Assembly (NCBI GenBank): GCA_026996325.1
Contig: JALWLU010000109.1
Coordinates: 1 to 43,605 of the forward strand
Direction of reading: 5' to 3'
DNA: 43,605 bases
Source of the DNA: Sulfurovum sp.
Lineage (GTDB): Bacteria > Campylobacterota > Campylobacteria > Campylobacterales > Sulfurovaceae
The first letter of the stretch is position 1, and each line of letters begins with the position of its first letter. The notes below the pieces were generated by a model that ran no database searches, had not been told where the DNA came from, and saw only the letters and a program-made list of their open reading frames with translations. Position numbers and translations under genes: made by a program. Below, in pieces: positions 27,966-34,874 of the stretch.

Positions 27966-28847
27966 ATGCAACACCTCATCGACACCAACAACCTCTCCGA
28001 TGCTCAGATAGAGAATCTGCTTTCGGATGCTGCCCGCTTCAAAGCACAGCGTCCACCGCAGCTGCTCAAAGACAAACTGCTCATTACCCTCTTTTTCGAG
28101 CCCTCTACCCGTACGCGAAGCTCCTTTGAAGTTGCCGCCAAACGGCTTGGGGCTTCCGTCGTGCACCTGGACCCCTCACGTTCTTCGACCAAAAAAGGAG
28201 AGAGCCTGGAGGATACTTTCGCCAACCTCTGTGCGATGGGGCCTGACGGCGTCATCATCCGTCATGAGAAGAATGAAGCACCCGGTCAGCTTGCCAATAT
28301 GCAGATGACAACCGTCATCAACGCGGGAGCAGGCAACTATGCGCACCCTACACAGGCACTGCTGGACCTCTTTACCATCAAAGAGCACTTTGGCGGCGAC
28401 ATCGAGGGAAAGACCATCGCAATTGTCGGTGATATTGTCAACTCCCGTGTTGCAAGTTCGGGTATCAGGCTGCTCTCACGCATGGGGGTGAAAGTCCTCC
28501 TCGTTGCCCCCAAACCCTTTTTGCCGCAAAACAGTGACCTACCCCAATACGAGAACCTCGAAACCGTACTGGACAAGGTCGATGTCATCATGAGCCTGCG
28601 TGCACAGCTTGAACGCCACAAGAAACCGATCTTCGATGACTACGAAGCCTATGCCGAGCACTACTGCATCACCAAAGAGCGCCTTGGCAGCCGCAACGTT
28701 CTTGTACTGCATCCCGGTCCAGTAATGCGCAACATCGACATCAGCGACGAAGTGCTTGAAGACCCCCGCTGCAAGGTTCTCGAACAGGTCAAGAACGGGG
28801 TATTCATGCGTATGGCCATCCTCAAACTCCTCCTGCTCGACAGTTAG
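27966..28847 (+). CDS. pyrB: Aspartate carbamoyltransferase catalytic subunit
   Basis: Second step of pyrimidine synthesis. 293 residues. The carbamoyl-phosphate site FEPSTRTRSSFE is near residue 44; HPTQALLDLFTI and GDIVNSRVASS follow. AAGGA is 7 nt before the ATG. No pyrI is seen next to it. Confidence 0.96.
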   Translation: MQHLIDTNNLSDAQIENLLSDAARFKAQRPPQLLKDKLLITLFFEPSTRTRSSFEVAAKRLGASVVHLDPSRSSTKKGESLEDTFANLCAMGPDGVIIRHEKNEAPGQLANMQMTTVINAGAGNYAHPTQALLDLFTIKEHFGGDIEGKTIAIVGDIVNSRVASSGIRLLSRMGVKVLLVAPKPFLPQNSDLPQYENLETVLDKVDVIMSLRAQLERHKKPIFDDYEAYAEHYCITKERLGSRNVLVLHPGPVMRNIDISDEVLEDPRCKVLEQVKNGVFMRMAILKLLLLDS

Positions 28848-28863
28848 ACAAAGAGGGCAACAG

Positions 28864-29889
28864 GTGGCTAAGAAAAACATACCTCTACCTGCTCCCTGCT
28901 CGCTGCTACCTGATGAAACCCTCTGGCTTTCTCCAAAAGAGGGCTTTGCCCTGATGAACCGCCTGGGCAAAGAGGGTACTCCCTTTCTCTTCATCCTCTC
29001 CTACGACAAGACAAAACTCTTCGTTCAGCCACTTGACGATCTCGATGACGGTATCTTCTACAAACTCGAAACGTGGCGTAACTATCCGGTCACAAAACGC
29101 CAAAAGCCCTACCGATTCAGCGTAAACCCTGTCGATTTTGACACATACAAAAGAGCCTTCGATGCGATCATCGAAGAGATACGTTCAGGCAATACCTACC
29201 TGCTCAACCTCACCTTCGAAACTCCCATTGAAACCGACCTTACGCTCAAAGAGATATTCTGTTACGCAAGGGCCAAATTCAAACTCTGTTTCAAAGATGA
29301 ATTTATCTGTTTTTCTCCCGAACGCTTCATCGAAATTGAAGAGGACACCATCGCCACCTACCCGATGAAAGGGACGATAGACGCAAACCTGCCAAACGCT
29401 GAAGAGAGTATCCTTGCAGACCAGAAAGAGACGGCAGAGCATGTGATGATCGTCGATCTGATGCGAAACGACCTTGGCATTGTCGGTACCGAAGTCACGG
29501 TAGAGCAGTTTCGCTATATCGACCGTATCAAGGCGGGCAGCAAGGAGCTGCTGCAGGTAAGCTCCAAAATCACTGCCAAACTTCCCAAAAACTGGGCATC
29601 ACAGCTTGGAGAGATCTTCGACAGACTCACCCCTGCAGGCTCAATTACCGGTACACCCAAGCGCAGTACCGTATCCATCATAGAGCGTGTCGAAAATTAC
29701 GAACGCGGTTTCTATACAGGTGTTTTCGGTATATTTGACGGCAAGGCAGTCAAGTCTGGGGTAATGATACGCTTCATCGAGCAGAGAGAGAGAAGGCTCT
29801 ACTACAAAAGCGGTGGAGGCATCACCATCGATTCGGATGCCAAAAGCGAATATGAAGAGCTTATCGACAAGGTCTACCTGCCACTTTAA
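28864..29889 (+). CDS. pabB: Aminodeoxychorismate synthase component I PabB
   Basis: Makes 4-amino-4-deoxychorismate for folate synthesis. 341 residues from the GTG at 28864, which has GAGGG 6 nt upstream and starts after the pyrB stop. Chorismate-binding motifs are NTYLLNLTFETP, TYPMKGTIDA, IVDLMRNDLG and LTPAGSITGTPK. Odd: codons 7 to about 18 (PLPAPCSLLPDE) come from a heptamer array, so the N-terminus is repeat-derived. It ends overlapping the stop of the convergent gene at 29886. Confidence 0.92.
   Translation: MAKKNIPLPAPCSLLPDETLWLSPKEGFALMNRLGKEGTPFLFILSYDKTKLFVQPLDDLDDGIFYKLETWRNYPVTKRQKPYRFSVNPVDFDTYKRAFDAIIEEIRSGNTYLLNLTFETPIETDLTLKEIFCYARAKFKLCFKDEFICFSPERFIEIEEDTIATYPMKGTIDANLPNAEESILADQKETAEHVMIVDLMRNDLGIVGTEVTVEQFRYIDRIKAGSKELLQVSSKITAKLPKNWASQLGEIFDRLTPAGSITGTPKRSTVSIIERVENYERGFYTGVFGIFDGKAVKSGVMIRFIEQRERRLYYKSGGGITIDSDAKSEYEELIDKVYLPL
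28883..28917. repeat. Heptamer array in the pabB 5' end
   Basis: Units CTCTACC, TGCTCCC, TGCTCGC, TGCTACC, TGATGAA; same unit type as in mfd (CTCCCTG). Lies within the first 18 codons of pabB. Confidence 0.75.
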
Positions 29890-30335
29890 GAGGTTATGAA
29901 CTCCGAGGGAAAGCTGACCGCCTTTGGTGCAAAAAGCTTTGCATGCACCGCCTCCTCACCTACCAGCCGCTGCAGCCGGTAGGGAACATAGATGTACCTG
30001 CCCGCTATCTTTTTATGCTGCTGCAAGCGCTCCTCCAGATGGACGCGGATCGCACTCTCAGTCCCCTCTTCGCCAAGTTCGGCAGGCAGTGTCGTATCGG
30101 CCAGCAGCACGACAATATCTGCCGCCTTCGCCTCGATACAGAGTTTGATCTCCTCGTAGAGTGCCGTATATGCATTTTTGGGGTCTTCAATATGGTTTGC
30201 CAGCCGCTCTATCTCACCATCTTCGTACCGTATCAGCGCAAAGGGAGAGAAGCGCTGTTCTCTCTCAAGCATCTCCTGCGCTTCGTAGATACCTTTCTCC
30301 AGCATCATCATCGCACGGTCATCATCGTTCATCAT
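29886..30335 (-). CDS. Hypothetical acidic protein, 149 residues
   Basis: Not recognised. Starts at one of two adjacent ATG codons after GGAGAGG, giving (M)MNDDDRAMMMLEKGIYEAQEMLE. The first 60 residues look helical. The middle has a beta-rich stretch ADIVVLLADTTLPAELG that could be part of a Rossmann-like fold. No signal peptide. It lies 14 bp after the lipoprotein gene and its stop overlaps the pabB stop. Confidence 0.7.
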   Translation of the reverse strand: MMNDDDRAMMMLEKGIYEAQEMLEREQRFSPFALIRYEDGEIERLANHIEDPKNAYTALYEEIKLCIEAKAADIVVLLADTTLPAELGEEGTESAIRVHLEERLQQHKKIAGRYIYVPYRLQRLVGEEAVHAKLFAPKAVSFPSEFITS

Positions 30336-30349
30336 TCCCTCTCCTTTTT

Positions 30350-30874
30350 TCATTTGCATCCGCGCTCAGGCCGGTGTCGCCATCGATACACTCTGTCTTC
30401 GGAAATTTTCGATGCATACACACTGCCTGCCTGCCGCCATGGGTCAATCACAATGCCACTAAGCACCGGTTGTCCCGCTGCACTCACGGCAAGCGCATTG
30501 TGCTCCTGCCAGTACTCCCCGACATGGGTACCGAGCAGATGAAATTCAAAGTGCGGGTAGTGCTGCTGGGCAAAGTGTCGGTAGAGCGCGTCACTGTAGT
30601 GGTAGCAGAGCCCTTTTTGCTTCAACCCGGCATTGACCAGAAAGTTGTGCCAGTAAGGGTTGCTTTGACGCCCGAACTGCTTTTCGAGTCTGGCCGACTC
30701 CTGAATGATATCTTCCGCCAACCTTTTCGCTTCTGCCTTAGGCGCATCTTCATTCACCTGCATAAGCAACTGTGTCAAACCTGCCACATCCGTTCTCTTT
30801 TGCGGCTGAGGTACCGGCGCACATCCGGAAAAGAGAAAGGAGACCAGTATTGCACTACAGAGCAAGCGAAGCAT
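30350..30874 (-). CDS. Lipoprotein with a possible Cys-His-Asp active site
   Basis: 174 residues with a signal peptide and lipobox FSGC (Cys18). After a helical segment come GLCYHYSDALYRHF, EHNALAV and VIDPWRQAG, an order of Cys, His and Asp like the transglutaminase/NlpC papain-like fold. Catalytic function is inference. It overlaps the rhomboid gene by 20 bp. Confidence 0.7.
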   Translation of the reverse strand: MLRLLCSAILVSFLFSGCAPVPQPQKRTDVAGLTQLLMQVNEDAPKAEAKRLAEDIIQESARLEKQFGRQSNPYWHNFLVNAGLKQKGLCYHYSDALYRHFAQQHYPHFEFHLLGTHVGEYWQEHNALAVSAAGQPVLSGIVIDPWRQAGSVYASKISEDRVYRWRHRPERGCK

Positions 30875-31535
30875 TGTAGTAGGAGGGGAGCATATACATC
30901 ATCGCCGCTGAAACAACTGTCATCAGCAGGCTGTAGACAAAGAGGTATGCGGGCTTTTTTGAGAGGAGTGTACCGCCAACCAGACCAACTACCAAACCTG
31001 CAATGTGCGCGCTCATATCGATGGAGGCAACACTCATACCAAGCAGAAAGTTCAAACCCAAAATAACAGCAAAATCCTTCATAAACATACGGCTGTGTTC
31101 AGCAAGTACTTTACGGTGGACAATAAAAAATCCCGCAAGCGCCCCGAAAATACCAAAGATCGCCCCCGACGCACCTATCCCGACACTGAGCGGATGGATG
31201 GCTGAAGAGACCAGTCCGCCTATAATGCCTGAAAAGAGATAGACTGCCAGGTAGGCAGTTTTGCTGAAGTAGAGCTCCACACCTCTGCCGACAATATAGA
31301 GCGAAACCATATTCATCAGAAGGTGCATCATGCCGCCATGAAGGAACATCGCGCTCAGCAGCCGCCACCACTCTCCATGAAGCACCGTCAAGGGGCCGTA
31401 GAGTGCACCCATTTCCACAAGCGCACGAAGATCGATATCGATGAAGCTTCCACTTACAAGCGCACTCAGCAGATACGCTACTGTACAGATGGCGATAATG
31501 CCGTAGGTTAACGGAAAACGGCGAAACTCCTGCAT
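30855..31535 (-). CDS. Rhomboid-family intramembrane serine protease
   Basis: 226 residues, six or seven membrane segments. GEWWRLLSAMFLHGGMMHLLMNM is the rhomboid HxxxHxxxN region, the catalytic Ser is in GASGAIFGIFGA, and the His is in SAHIAGLVVGLVGG. The catalytic Ser-His dyad is complete. Substrates are unknown. It overlaps the next lipoprotein gene and follows the 126-residue unknown by 6 bp. Confidence 0.92.
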   Translation of the reverse strand: MQEFRRFPLTYGIIAICTVAYLLSALVSGSFIDIDLRALVEMGALYGPLTVLHGEWWRLLSAMFLHGGMMHLLMNMVSLYIVGRGVELYFSKTAYLAVYLFSGIIGGLVSSAIHPLSVGIGASGAIFGIFGALAGFFIVHRKVLAEHSRMFMKDFAVILGLNFLLGMSVASIDMSAHIAGLVVGLVGGTLLSKKPAYLFVYSLLMTVVSAAMMYMLPSYYNASLAL

Positions 31536-31541
31536 CGAAGT

Positions 31542-31922
31542 TTAGCAGATCGCCCCTGCGAAGATAACACCGTCGATGCCCCCGCGTGCGATCTTGGCGA
31601 TCTCCTTTTCACTCTGAATGAGTACAAGTACTTTGGTATCAAACAGGTAGTTCTCGGCCACAGGCTGGATCATCAGTGCCATATCCTCATCACAGATCAT
31701 GTAGCCTGCCCCCAGCGCATTGGCATAGATCGCTTCATCAAGCGAATTGACAACGACGGCATAAGGGATCTGGTTCTGCTGACAGTGCTGTGCCAGCGTA
31801 TGGGAGTCAACGAGCGGCTCAAGCAGTACAACCTGGTCGGGACTGCTCTTCTCAATATCCTCTTTGGAGTAGACCCTGCAAAATTCGGGGCTCTCTATCC
31901 ATGTATGTCCTATCACTATCAT
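31542..31922 (-). CDS. Conserved-looking hypothetical protein, 126 residues
   Basis: Not recognised by name. Alternating strand and helix pattern (VIGHTWIE, YAVVVNSLDEAIYANALGAGYMICD, TKVLVLIQSEKEIAKIARGGIDGVIFAG) suggests a small alpha/beta fold. Contains four Cys. No signal or membrane segment. Tight spacing in the rsmG run supports real expression. Confidence 0.75.
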   Translation of the reverse strand: MIVIGHTWIESPEFCRVYSKEDIEKSSPDQVVLLEPLVDSHTLAQHCQQNQIPYAVVVNSLDEAIYANALGAGYMICDEDMALMIQPVAENYLFDTKVLVLIQSEKEIAKIARGGIDGVIFAGAIC

Positions 31923-31934
31923 TGTTCTCTCCTT

Positions 31935-32150
31935 CTATACACACTCTTCACAATAGTATTTGCCATTGATCAGCGTCGCCTCTTTAATGCTGACATAGGT
32001 GCCACACTTGCTGCATTCTACCAGTGTATCGCCATCGGGTTGTTGCGTTTTTGGCTTGCTTCTTTTTTTGGGAATGCTTGGCAGTTTGCCACCCATCAGT
32101 TTATAGATGAAAATGCCGATGGCGGCAAAGACGATCAGCTTCAAGATCAT
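31935..32150 (-). CDS. PP0621-like small membrane protein with Cys motif
   Basis: 71 residues. One N-terminal membrane segment ([17 protein letters not shown]), a basic linker, then [14 protein letters not shown] and YYCEEC, a four-Cys metal-binding tail as in the PP0621 family. The start overlaps the rsmG stop by 4 bp. Function unknown. Confidence 0.8.
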   Translation of the reverse strand: MILKLIVFAAIGIFIYKLMGGKLPSIPKKRSKPKTQQPDGDTLVECSKCGTYVSIKEATLINGKYYCEECV

Positions 32151-32737
32151 GCACGGCCTTTGATGTAAAGATAGTTTCGTTGGTGTTTTTGTACTATATC
32201 ATAATCTAACTGATGTTGCACATCCCCGATCTCGTCGAAGACCCGGGAACCTTTGTAGAAAAGATAGCAGGTATGCGCATCACTTACTTTCTTTGTCAGT
32301 TCAAGCAGCAGTGCCGTATTGGTTACCGCACGGGAAGAGATCAGGTCAAACGGTGCATGCACCACCTGCTCGACCCGCTTCGCTTCCACCCTTACATTGG
32401 GAATATCTACATCGATACAGGCATACTTTAAAAACGACACACGCTTCTTCAACGGTTCTGCAAGCACCACTTCACACTCTGGCAGCACTATGGCAAGCAC
32501 CAGTCCCGGAAAACCGGCACCGGTACCCACATCCAGCAGTGCTTTAGGCTTCTCAATAAATGTCAACGGATAGAGTGAATCGACAATGTTGGTATAGATC
32601 GCCTCGATACTCTTCGCACCCGTAAGATTGTGCACCCCGTTCCACTCATGCAGCAGTACAGCAAACCGCTCCAGTTTTCCGATAACTTCTTCGGAAAGGG
32701 CTATCCCCTCCTCATCCAAATGTACTTTCAAATCCAT
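32147..32737 (-). CDS. rsmG: 16S rRNA (guanine-527-N7) methyltransferase RsmG
   Basis: SAM-dependent methyltransferase for 16S rRNA G527. 196 residues. NLTG, the SAM motif [17 protein letters not shown] and SSRAV are typical of GidB/RsmG. The ATG at 32737 overlaps the stop of the PqqD-like gene (TGATG), so a housekeeping gene is translationally coupled to the accessory cassette upstream. Confidence 0.95.
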   Translation of the reverse strand: MDLKVHLDEEGIALSEEVIGKLERFAVLLHEWNGVHNLTGAKSIEAIYTNIVDSLYPLTFIEKPKALLDVGTGAGFPGLVLAIVLPECEVVLAEPLKKRVSFLKYACIDVDIPNVRVEAKRVEQVVHAPFDLISSRAVTNTALLLELTKKVSDAHTCYLFYKGSRVFDEIGDVQHQLDYDIVQKHQRNYLYIKGRA

Positions 32738-33018
32738 CAAGTATCAACCACCTGTACCAGTCCACTCTCAACCAACTTTTCCACAAAAACCATCAGATCC
32801 GCTTTAAGGAGATCCTCTTCCACATCATACTCCTCCAGCAGTACTTCCAGAACTCTATCGAGTGCACCATTCTCTGCTTCAATCGCCTGCCAGATGGAAC
32901 TTCCCACTTTATCGAGCCCGAAATAGTTCTCGCTGTTCATATCCAGCAGCACCATTTCACCATCCACTTCCTGAGCGAAGACCGTGTCGGAAAATTTCAC
33001 TTTTTGTTGTAACTTCAT
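32737..33018 (-). CDS. PqqD-family peptide-binding protein (RRE-like)
   Basis: 93 residues. [24 protein letters not shown] followed by two helices and a short C-terminal strand matches the PqqD winged-helix fold, which binds leader peptides in RiPP pathways. The start overlaps the kinase stop (ATGA). Pairing with an HprK-like kinase resembles the families NCBI names 'PqqD family, HPr-rel-A system'. Its partner here may be the 70-residue peptide encoded at 33949-34161; that is inference. Confidence 0.85.
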   Translation of the reverse strand: MKLQQKVKFSDTVFAQEVDGEMVLLDMNSENYFGLDKVGSSIWQAIEAENGALDRVLEVLLEEYDVEEDLLKADLMVFVEKLVESGLVQVVDT

Positions 33019-33920
33019 ATATTTTCTTTGCTATTTTCGATTGTTAAACTGTGTGACACGATTTTATCGTAAACTTCCGGCAGTCTCGCTTTATTCCACG
33101 GAATCTGCACCTGGTAGACCGGTACCGCTTGGGCCATCTGGGTAAAAAATGCAAAACGCTCCTGCTTCATAAAGTCAAAATCGACAAAGGAACTGTAGTG
33201 AAACGCTTTGAACTTCTCGATGCCCTTGAGTTCCGTAATACAAACCGATGCATCCGGTGCAGCCTTTTCCAGTCTGTAAACGGCATGGACCGGCTTTGGA
33301 GTGGTTGAAAAGTTCTCGGTGTAGTAGCCCAGTGTTTCAAGCTGACGAAACGGTCTATGATAAGGATAGGAGGGAATGGCATAGTAGCCATCTTCACGCT
33401 TCTCTATACCAAGAGAATCATCGGAGAGCAGTCTGTGCCCCTGTTTTAGAAAGTAATCAGTCAGCGTGGACTTCCCGCCAAAGGAGAAAGCGGAGAAGAG
33501 AATGGGTTTTCCCTCTACCTCTACCGAGCCGACATGGAGGATGCGGTACGTCCTCTCCAGTTCCAGCACAAGCGGGAGAAAGGTATGAAGTATCCAAAAA
33601 CGAAGACGTTCCGGAGTATATTGCTTACCTTTACGATAGTATATCTTCCTCTCTTTGGCATTCCAAGCAAGGGTTAGTACATTTACAATCTCAACCCCCC
33701 ATGAAAAACCTCTCTCCGTATTATTAAAGTCTTTTGTACTTATATAGTGGACTTTTTGTCCTGACATAGGTATCAAATCGCTTTTCTTTGTAAGCCTAAG
33801 GTTTTCGATGCATGTTGAACTCTCTTCAACTCTAATTGTTTCCAGAGAATCATTAATCGGCCTTTTTGTATTGAGTTGAGCTTCATGTATAAAAATAATG
33901 TTTTTATGAAAAACGACCAC
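33015..33920 (-). CDS. HprK-like kinase (HPr-kinase-related)
   Basis: 301 residues from a GTG at 33920 with AAAGG 6 nt upstream. The C-terminal half has LHVGSVEVEGKPILFSAFS, a P-loop FGGKSTL at about 147-153, and LLSDDSLGIE at about 165-173, as in HPr-kinase-related proteins of lasso-peptide and PqqD cassettes. The usual GxSGxGKS loop is altered to SAFSFGGKS. No HPr protein is near, so the substrate is probably not HPr; a peptide Ser is a candidate. Confidence 0.8.
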   Translation of the reverse strand: MVVFHKNIIFIHEAQLNTKRPINDSLETIRVEESSTCIENLRLTKKSDLIPMSGQKVHYISTKDFNNTERGFSWGVEIVNVLTLAWNAKERKIYYRKGKQYTPERLRFWILHTFLPLVLELERTYRILHVGSVEVEGKPILFSAFSFGGKSTLTDYFLKQGHRLLSDDSLGIEKREDGYYAIPSYPYHRPFRQLETLGYYTENFSTTPKPVHAVYRLEKAAPDASVCITELKGIEKFKAFHYSSFVDFDFMKQERFAFFTQMAQAVPVYQVQIPWNKARLPEVYDKIVSHSLTIENSKENI

Positions 33921-33948
33921 CAATGACCTTTAGAAAACACCTACTCCA

Positions 33949-34161
33949 TTAACCCCATACAGGAGGTCCGGGGACTGAGTTCTGTGCTTGCACATCCGTA
34001 GGCTTGACTAGTTGTCCCAATGCCATCAAAACCGGTGCAGAATATACAGATTTCTTTAAAAAACGGCGTCTTGAAGGTGGTTCCTTATCTTTTTCTGCAG
34101 CAGGTAGAGTACTTTCCGGTTCTACCTTTTTATGCATATTCGAACTTTGTACTTTCTTCAT
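33949..34161 (-). CDS. 70-residue Tat-signal peptide, candidate substrate of the PqqD/HprK-like pair
   Basis: An unusually long hydrophilic N-region of 29 residues precedes a twin-arginine motif SRRRFLKK (30-37), a hydrophobic core (SVYSAPVLMALGQL) and a likely cleavage site VQA-Q after residue 59. Only QNSVPGPPVWG would remain, with an N-terminal Gln able to cyclise and one Ser that could be phosphorylated. The start overlaps the lipoprotein stop (TAATG). Gene reality is well supported by the coupling; function is inference. Confidence 0.75.
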   Translation of the reverse strand: MKKVQSSNMHKKVEPESTLPAAEKDKEPPSRRRFLKKSVYSAPVLMALGQLVKPTDVQAQNSVPGPPVWG

Positions 34162-34871
34162 TATTTACTCCCGGATGAAGCAAGTATACTGTCGGGTAAA
34201 ACTACCCACTCAAATGTCTTTTCTGTTTTACCGTTCATGTTGAAATAATAGATTTTAGCCTGATTCCCGGATAAAACATTCATAGCATTGCCGGTATCAA
34301 CATCGATTAGTTGCATATTTTTTATAATCGGATTAGACATGGATTTTGTCTCTTTATATCGCTGTCTTCCCTCTGTATCGATGTAGGGGGTAAGTACATA
34401 GACACCTCTCCAAGTCAATGCGATCTGGGCATTGCTATCATCTGTTCTTACGGTAAAGCGCCACCGGTACTCACTGTTTTCGGCAAACTGCTGAAAATAT
34501 GTTTTGTAATCTCCGGCATCGACACCTGCGGGATTTCGGAAAACGATATCAATGTAACCAGACCCCATCGGAGGGAAAGCACTCAATGTATGCTTTACGG
34601 TAGCCTCCTCTTCATCGAGCACTCCCAACTGCGCACTTGAAGACAAAGTATGCCTTGCAGTATCTTCTGCCTGTAAACGAATATACCAGTTGACTGCCTT
34701 CTCTTCAGACACAGCACTTCTTTTTAGGGATAAACTACTCTTCCCATCACTGTTATCAGTGGTGTCAGCATTGCTGATCGTACTTGAATCTACGATATCA
34801 TTCGGAATCTCACACCCCACAAAGAGAGTCGAAAGCATTACAAAATAAAACCACTTTTTTAGTTTTAACAT
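34161..34871 (-). CDS. Secreted lipoprotein of unknown function
   Basis: 236 residues. The second of two adjacent ATGs is preferred, with GAGGAG 6 nt upstream. Signal peptide with lipobox LFVGC (Cys20). A Ser/Thr/Asp-rich linker follows, then a beta-rich domain (NWYIRLQAED, YIDIVFRNP, YRWRFTVRTDD, EKTFEWVVLPDS). No known family recognised. It lies between the P-domain protein and the Tat peptide and is coupled to both, suggesting a surface partner role. Confidence 0.8.
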   Translation of the reverse strand: MLKLKKWFYFVMLSTLFVGCEIPNDIVDSSTISNADTTDNSDGKSSLSLKRSAVSEEKAVNWYIRLQAEDTARHTLSSSAQLGVLDEEEATVKHTLSAFPPMGSGYIDIVFRNPAGVDAGDYKTYFQQFAENSEYRWRFTVRTDDSNAQIALTWRGVYVLTPYIDTEGRQRYKETKSMSNPIIKNMQLIDVDTGNAMNVLSGNQAKIYYFNMNGKTEKTFEWVVLPDSILASSGSK

Positions 34872-34874
34872 CAT

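Noticed and set aside
28756-28863. Earlier pabB start at 28756
   Set aside because: It would overlap the pyrB coding end by more than 90 bp, while a GTG with good SD lies just after the pyrB stop.
33015-33920. True HPr kinase/phosphatase of carbon regulation
   Set aside because: Altered P-loop, no HPr or PTS genes in the window, and tight linkage to a PqqD-like gene and peptide gene.
32737-34161. Lasso-peptide biosynthesis cluster
   Set aside because: PqqD-like and HprK-like proteins fit, but no asparagine-synthetase-like cyclase or leader peptidase is encoded here, and the peptide carries a Tat signal, not a lasso core.
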